Of a stretch of DNA of 19,812 nt, positions 16,249 to 19,812 are shown piece after piece (positions within the stretch are counted from its first letter, which is position 1; every line of letters starts with the position of its first letter). The DNA comes from JANQRV01 sp964533785. Lineage in GTDB: Bacteria > Bacteroidota > Bacteroidia > Chitinophagales > Saprospiraceae. The notes beneath the pieces are model-generated. The model made no database searches. It saw nothing but the letters and a program-made list of their open reading frames with translations, and was not told the origin of the DNA. Where the stretch lies: NCBI GenBank assembly GCA_964533785.1, contig CAZHNG010000096.1, positions 1-19,812 of the forward strand, in the 5' to 3' direction. A program made the position numbers and the translations under genes.

Positions 16249-17136
16249 CAAAGCTACTCTTTCCATCTCCAGCTTGAGATGATGATAATTATGCTCCGTC
16301 ATCGGAATAAGCGGGATACGCATATCGCGTTTACACAACCCCCTGATCTCCATAGCTGCTTTGATGCCGATGGGATTGTTCTCGATGTACAACCAGGGAT
16401 GGATTTCCAGTAGTGCTTCGTTCTTTTGAAGAGCAGTGGTGAAGTCTCCGGCTAATGCTGACCTTACCATTGTCGAAAAAGTGTTTGGGTAAGCATTAGC
16501 AATGACCGAAATGACACCATCTGCACCGCAACCGATCATCGCTAAAGTCAGTTGGTCCTCTCCTGAGAGAACAGAAAAATGATCCGGTTTGTGTTTAATG
16601 ATCTCCATCACCTGGATCAAGTCTCCCGAAGCTTCTTTTACGGCAATAAATTTCTTGCTGGTATTGGCCAACCGAAGAATAGTCGCCGCTTCAACATTTG
16701 AAGCAGTCCGGCCGGGGACATTATAAATGATGATCGGTACCGGAGAAACTTTTTCCAATGCCAAATAGTGTTGATAGATGCCTTCTTGCGTCGGTTTACT
16801 ATAAGCAGGACTGCTGCACATGATCGTATCAATACCGCTAAAATCATACTGGCTGATTTTGACTGCCAGTTGTTCTGTAAAATTGCCGCCAAAAAAGCCG
16901 GCGACGATAGGCACTCTACCATTTACTTTTTCAATGGTAAAATCAAGAATGTTCCGGCACTCCTGGGCGCTGAGCGTAATAGCTTCTCCCGTAGTGCCTA
17001 ATGAGACCACAAAATCAACCCCACCTTCAATAACAAAGTTGATAATACGCTCCAGTGCAGGGTAATTAATGGCGTATCCTTCAAATGGAGTAACTAATGC
17101 AACTCCCGTCCCTTTTAAACTCTCCAATAATGGCAT
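16240..17136 (-). CDS. dapA: 4-hydroxy-tetrahydrodipicolinate synthase
   Basis: A 298-residue cytosolic aldolase that condenses pyruvate with aspartate semialdehyde, the first committed step to diaminopimelate and lysine. The motif GTTGE is at 47-51, Tyr112 in SSPAYSKP, Tyr138 and Arg143 in YNVPGRT, and the Schiff-base lysine is K167 in AVKEASGD. All key residues of the DapA subgroup are present, including the arginine that binds the second substrate carboxylate, which favours DapA over related NanA or KDG aldolases. The ATG overlaps the stop codon of the upstream DUF6913-like gene by one base (TGATG), so translation is probably coupled. The last codons and the stop lie within the ATTGCTC repeat array, so the C-terminus may vary between strains. 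Confidence 0.96.
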   Translation of the reverse strand: MPLLESLKGTGVALVTPFEGYAINYPALERIINFVIEGGVDFVVSLGTTGEAITLSAQECRNILDFTIEKVNGRVPIVAGFFGGNFTEQLAVKISQYDFSGIDTIMCSSPAYSKPTQEGIYQHYLALEKVSPVPIIIYNVPGRTASNVEAATILRLANTSKKFIAVKEASGDLIQVMEIIKHKPDHFSVLSGEDQLTLAMIGCGADGVISVIANAYPNTFSTMVRSALAGDFTTALQKNEALLEIHPWLYIENNPIGIKAAMEIRGLCKRDMRIPLIPMTEHNYHHLKLEMERVALER

Positions 17137-17681
17137 CAGGTGGTGTTTGTTTTTTTCAGCAGAATTTCAACCTCTTTGATAAAATCTTCCATTTTGACGT
17201 CTTTCCGAGGTTCGATCATCAGGTCGTAACAAAAGGTATTTTCGGTATAGGGCCCTACTTTCAATTCCGCATTGGTAACAGCTGAAATAAATTCGGCGGG
17301 TGTAGAGGAAACAGGGCTTAAGTTGATAAACAAATCAAAATCCTGATCAAGGAAATTCTCAACATGCTCCCCTTTCGGCCGCATGGCCCAATCGATATTA
17401 TCCTTATTAAAATGTTTGAAAGTAAAGTTGTTATCCTTCAGCCGGTTGTCAAAATACCCTAAAAGTTTAACCCGTTTTTTTTGATCTTTAAGCGATTCGA
17501 CGTAGTCCAGGATCGTTTTCCGGGTTTTTAAATCTGTTGCGTCAAAAAGAATACCTATTTTATTGGCAGTATCAAAGTTTACAGGCTTTTTTACCTTTTT
17601 GGCAGATTTTTTTCTTGACAATTTTTTCTTCAGATACCGCTGATAAAAAAATTGCTTAATTTTTTGCATGAAATCGTTCAT
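17136..17681 (-). CDS. DUF6913-like conserved Bacteroidota protein
   Basis: A 181-residue protein of unknown function. It resembles the DUF6913 proteins that are typically found next to dapA in Bacteroidota; I base this on general form and context, not on a search. Residues 1-33 are strongly basic (about 15 Lys/Arg) and possibly helical, with no signal peptide or membrane segment. The rest reads as an alpha/beta domain: KIGILFDATD (41-50), RVKLLGYFDN (70-79), DFDLFINLSP (114-123), AELKVGPY (138-145). ATG 17681 is chosen; a second in-frame ATG at 17669 would remove four residues. Its stop overlaps the dapA start by one base, and accA lies 144 bp upstream in the same direction. Confidence 0.75.
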   Translation of the reverse strand: MNDFMQKIKQFFYQRYLKKKLSRKKSAKKVKKPVNFDTANKIGILFDATDLKTRKTILDYVESLKDQKKRVKLLGYFDNRLKDNNFTFKHFNKDNIDWAMRPKGEHVENFLDQDFDLFINLSPVSSTPAEFISAVTNAELKVGPYTENTFCYDLMIEPRKDVKMEDFIKEVEILLKKTNTT

Positions 17682-17724
17682 GATTGCATTGGATTATTAT
17701 CACAAGGTTACTCAAAATCCTTTC

Positions 17725-17759
17725 GGTTTAGACGCTTGACCCTAGACGTTAGACGCTAG
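17725..17759. repeat. Five tandem heptamers of the ACGCTAG family
   Basis: Units in register: GGTTTAG (17725), ACGCTTG (17732), ACCCTAG (17739), ACGTTAG (17746) and a perfect ACGCTAG (17753). The last is identical to the unit repeated six times at 1-42 (read on the minus strand there). The array lies between accA and the DUF6913-like gene. Confidence 0.8.
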
Positions 17760-17773
17760 AATTAATTTAAGTT

Positions 17774-17788
17774 TTTTTGGTCCAAAAA
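17774..17788 (-). terminator. Possible weak terminator between accA and the DUF6913-like gene
   Basis: TTTTTGG and CCAAAAA flank a single T, giving an A/T-rich dyad that could form a 6-bp stem with a 3-nt loop on either strand. It is about 38 bp beyond the accA stop codon. The stem is weak and short, so read-through into the DUF6913-like gene and dapA is quite possible. Confidence 0.25.
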
Positions 17789-17825
17789 TTAAACAGGTGC
17801 CTCCCTGGATTTGAGTAGTTCACTT

Positions 17826-18794
17826 TCACTCTATTGCCTCTTTTGCCGTGTCGTACACTCCCATCGCGGCGTATTTATTCACCCGCTCTTCCAGGAGTTG
17901 TTCGATTGTTAGTTTTCTCAGTTTTGCTATCGCATTTATAATATACTCTTTCAATAACTTTGCCATTTCCTCCGGAGCGTTATGTGCACCGCCCAAAGGT
18001 TCTTTGATGATGTCATCGATCAAGCCAAATTCATACATATGCTCGGCGGTCAATTTCAGGGCTTCTGCAGCTTGTTCTTTGTAATCCCAGCTTCTCCAAA
18101 GGATGGAAGAACAAGATTCGGGAGAGATCACGGAATACCAGGTGTTTTCCAACATGTAAACTCGATCTCCCAATCCAATTCCGATCGCTCCTCCGGAAGC
18201 ACCTTCGCCGATAACCGCGCATACAATAGGCACTTCGAGCTGTGCCATCTCTATCAAATTCCGTGCGATGGCTTCAGCTTGACCGCGTTCTTCGGCTTCC
18301 AACCCCGGATAAGCTCCCGGGGTATCGATCAAACATACAACGGGAAAATTAAATTTTTCCGCCATTTTCATCAACCGGAGCGCCTTGCGGTATCCTTCCG
18401 GATTGGCCATGCCAAAATTACGGTATTGCCGCATCTTCGTATTCACGCCCTTCTGATGGCCCAGTATTACAACCGTTTGTCCGTCGATTTTACCTAATCC
18501 ACCGACAATAGCTTTATCATCCCGGTAATTGCGATCCCCGTGCAATTCCACGAAACTATCACACATTTGCTCAATATAGAACAAAGTATAGGGCCGCTCC
18601 GGATGGCGGGACAATTGTACTTTTTGCCACCCTGTCAAATTCTCATAGATCTCCTTGCGCTTTTTCTCTATCTTCCCTTCCAGCTCCTTGATCATACTGG
18701 AAACGTCAAGGACGCCTTCCTCTCCCACTTGTTGAATCTTCTCCAACTGTTCGTAAAGGCTTTCTAAAGGTTGCTCAAAATCTAGGAATACCAT
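17826..18794 (-). CDS. accA: Acetyl-CoA carboxylase carboxyltransferase subunit alpha
   Basis: A 322-residue cytosolic subunit that, with AccD, transfers the carboxyl group from biotin carboxyl carrier protein to acetyl-CoA, making malonyl-CoA for fatty acid synthesis. The N-terminus MVFLDFEQPLESLYEQL matches the start of known AccA proteins (FLDFEQP), which is why ATG 18794 is preferred over an in-frame GTG at 18803 that would add three residues. The conserved core LIDTPGAYPGLEAEERGQ (about 155-172), the oxyanion segment GEGASGG (196-202) and SVISPESCSSILW are intact, and the length is normal. The partner accD is not in the window. The gene may be read together with the DUF6913-like gene and dapA, 144 bp downstream. 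Confidence 0.97.
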   Translation of the reverse strand: MVFLDFEQPLESLYEQLEKIQQVGEEGVLDVSSMIKELEGKIEKKRKEIYENLTGWQKVQLSRHPERPYTLFYIEQMCDSFVELHGDRNYRDDKAIVGGLGKIDGQTVVILGHQKGVNTKMRQYRNFGMANPEGYRKALRLMKMAEKFNFPVVCLIDTPGAYPGLEAEERGQAEAIARNLIEMAQLEVPIVCAVIGEGASGGAIGIGLGDRVYMLENTWYSVISPESCSSILWRSWDYKEQAAEALKLTAEHMYEFGLIDDIIKEPLGGAHNAPEEMAKLLKEYIINAIAKLRKLTIEQLLEERVNKYAAMGVYDTAKEAIE

Positions 18795-18934
18795 AGCTAC
18801 CACACATTGGTGAAGTACAAAATTAGGAATAAGTTGGAGATTGGCCTTATATCGGAGCCAAATAAATGAATCACCTTTTCTGAAAAGCGCTCACAAATCG
18901 GCTTCACGATAGATAAGGCTGAAATAAAAAATCA

Positions 18935-18942
18935 CAAATTTA
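18935..18942 (-). promoter_or_regulatory. accA: Possible -7 element for accA
   Basis: TAAATTTG on the minus strand matches the Bacteroidota TAnnTTTG consensus and would give a leader of about 135 nt to the accA ATG at 18794. No TTG is found at the expected -33 distance, so support is weak. Confidence 0.25.
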
Positions 18943-19058
18943 AAACCGCACCTGAGTTGATCGTTGCCCATTCATTGCCGTGAGGCTAAGAAAAAATTTC
19001 ATTATAATAGTATTAATTTGTAATTTAAAAGACTGAATTAACAATTCAAAGACCCGTT

Positions 19059-19709
19059 ATGTACAAAATTGCTTCCCAAGGCAAATGTTCCTTCTGTGAT
19101 AAGATTTACGACCGGACCATTATTTCTCGTCACCTGACCAGCCACTTGAAGAAGATTCGCCCAGTGTCCGGTAAGGAAGCTTATCATTTAAAGGTAGAAG
19201 CCAATCCTTATTTTCTACACTTACTAGCAGACGGTAAGACCACTCTCGGCGAAATAGACGACCTTCTAAGGAATATTTGGTTGGAGTGCTGCGGACACAT
19301 GAGTACTTTCTCGGAAAAAAGGTGGAATGAAGGCATTCCCATGGATACCGAAGTCGGTGAATTATTCAAAAAGGGTACCAAGATTTGGTATGCCTACGAC
19401 TTTGGTTCCACTACAGAACTGGACATCAAATGCATGGGGTCTTACAATTTAAAGGTGCTATTGGGCCCGCAAATACTGACTCGTAATGACCCTCCTGACA
19501 TTAAATGCGATCGCTGTAAGAAAAAAAAGGCCCGGCAGATTTGTACGGTACATTGGGGTGATGAAGACATGTTTTTTTGCGAAACTTGCGTTGAGATCCA
19601 TAAGCAAGTGTGCGAAGACGCTGCTGACTACGCATTATTACCCGTAGTCAATTCTCCACGAATGGGCGTTTGCGCCTACGGCGACGATGAGGAATCTCTG
19701 TTTGGCTAA
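19059..19709 (+). CDS. Cysteine-rich protein with a pRiA4b ORF-3-like core and two putative zinc modules
   Basis: A 216-residue cytoplasmic protein (no signal peptide). An N-terminal C2H2-like finger is formed by C10-X2-C13-X11-H25-X3-H29. Residues about 42-135 resemble the plasmid pRiA4b ORF-3 fold, with LHLLADGKTTLGEIDDLLR (53-71), ECCGHMSTF (76-84) and the hallmark YAYDFGSTTELDI (111-123). A C-terminal cluster C150-X2-C153-X8-C162-X2-H165-X8-C174-X2-C177-X3-H181-X3-C185 has spacing suited to two cross-braced zinc ions, B-box-like. It ends with SPRMGVCAYGDD (199-210). Function is unknown; the zinc modules suggest nucleic-acid or protein binding. It is divergent from accA, across 264 bp, and has no operon partner in view. 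Assignment to the ORF-3 family is by motif recognition only. Confidence 0.8.
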   Translation: MYKIASQGKCSFCDKIYDRTIISRHLTSHLKKIRPVSGKEAYHLKVEANPYFLHLLADGKTTLGEIDDLLRNIWLECCGHMSTFSEKRWNEGIPMDTEVGELFKKGTKIWYAYDFGSTTELDIKCMGSYNLKVLLGPQILTRNDPPDIKCDRCKKKKARQICTVHWGDEDMFFCETCVEIHKQVCEDAADYALLPVVNSPRMGVCAYGDDEESLFG

Positions 19710-19737
19710 ATTATTTTAATTTTTTTCAGGCAATCTA

Positions 19738-19768
19738 TTGCGCTAGTTAAAATAGAATAGTACATTTG
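19738..19768 (+). promoter_or_regulatory. Bacteroidota-type promoter firing out of the right edge
   Basis: TTG (19738-19740) and TACATTTG (19761-19768) with a 20-bp spacer match the -33/-7 (TTG, TAnnTTTG) consensus of the Bacteroidota housekeeping sigma factor exactly. It lies 28 bp after the stop codon of the zinc-module gene and would start transcription near 19775, for a gene beyond the window. Confidence 0.65.
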
Positions 19769-19800
19769 CATTCGCTAAAGAAAAGGAATGCAAGATTCCT
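19766..19800 (+). promoter_or_regulatory. Overlapping inverted repeats at the promoter/leader of the next transcript
   Basis: TTGCATTC (19766-19773), which overlaps the -7 element, is repeated inverted as GAATGCAA (19786-19793) with 12 bp between. A second dyad, AGGAAT (19784-19789) and ATTCCT (19795-19800), shares the same right-hand bases. The two cannot form at once. The first could be an operator; the second could be a hairpin near the 5' end of the transcript. Confidence 0.4.
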
Positions 19801-19812
19801 ATGTGATTTGGT

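Noticed and set aside
16177..16413. Plus-strand open frame of 78 codons beginning in the ATTGCTC repeat
   Set aside because: Its start is a translation of the heptamer array (IAHCS-type repeats) and the rest runs antisense through dapA. It has no independent support.
17982..18497. Plus-strand open frame (171 codons) opposite accA
   Set aside because: Antisense to a highly conserved core gene with all its motifs; no family resemblance of its own.
18961..18985. GTTGCCC/ATTCATTGCC as a relic of the ATTGCTC array
   Set aside because: Only one to two loosely matching units without clear 7-bp phase.

Overview
The window looks like chromosomal DNA of a Bacteroidota bacterium, probably from the Saprospiria/Lewinella side of the phylum. 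This is inferred from two giant secreted proteins ending in type A type IX secretion (T9SS) sorting domains, SprB-type repeats, signal peptides ending in ..GQ or ..AQ, a DUF6913-like gene beside dapA, an archaeal/eukaryotic-type prolyl-tRNA synthetase and Bacteroidota promoter elements of the TAnnTTTG type. No rRNA, tRNA, insertion sequence, phage gene or CRISPR array was found.

Layout. Positions 1-8000 hold two tandem paralogous genes on the minus strand (55-3756 and 4233-7916). Each encodes a secreted zinc metalloprotease of the metzincin type carrying SprB-like repeats, two MAM-like domains and a C-terminal T9SS signal. Positions 8235-8970 hold a sufE-sufT pair on the plus strand. It converges on a class V aminotransferase (9037-10242, minus) that resembles SufS but has a tyrosine at the position aligned with the catalytic cysteine. 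A proS-SDR operon (12512 to 10312, minus) follows and ends in a clear intrinsic terminator. After a 756 bp AT-rich gap lie two plus-strand envelope genes: a secreted low-complexity protein whose mature part has no lysine (13269-14519, with its own terminator) and a FadL/OmpP1-type outer-membrane protein (14704-16176). Convergent to these is a minus-strand block: accA, a DUF6913-like gene and dapA, the last two overlapping by one base. The last gene (19059-19709, plus) encodes a cysteine-rich protein with a pRiA4b ORF-3-like core between two putative zinc modules. A strong Bacteroidota-type promoter with an overlapping dyad at the right edge fires out of the window.

Together the genes mix housekeeping (Fe-S assembly, translation, fatty-acid and lysine/cell-wall synthesis) with exported surface proteins. 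The clearest unexplained structure is a dispersed family of intergenic heptanucleotide repeats with consensus ACGCTAG, six perfect copies at 1-42 and degenerate arrays at about four other places. A second, unrelated heptamer array (ATTGCTC, 16186-16248) runs into the stop codon of dapA. I see no defence system or mobile element. The best candidates for something undescribed are the heptamer families, the lysine-free block-structured secreted protein and the multi-zinc-module protein.
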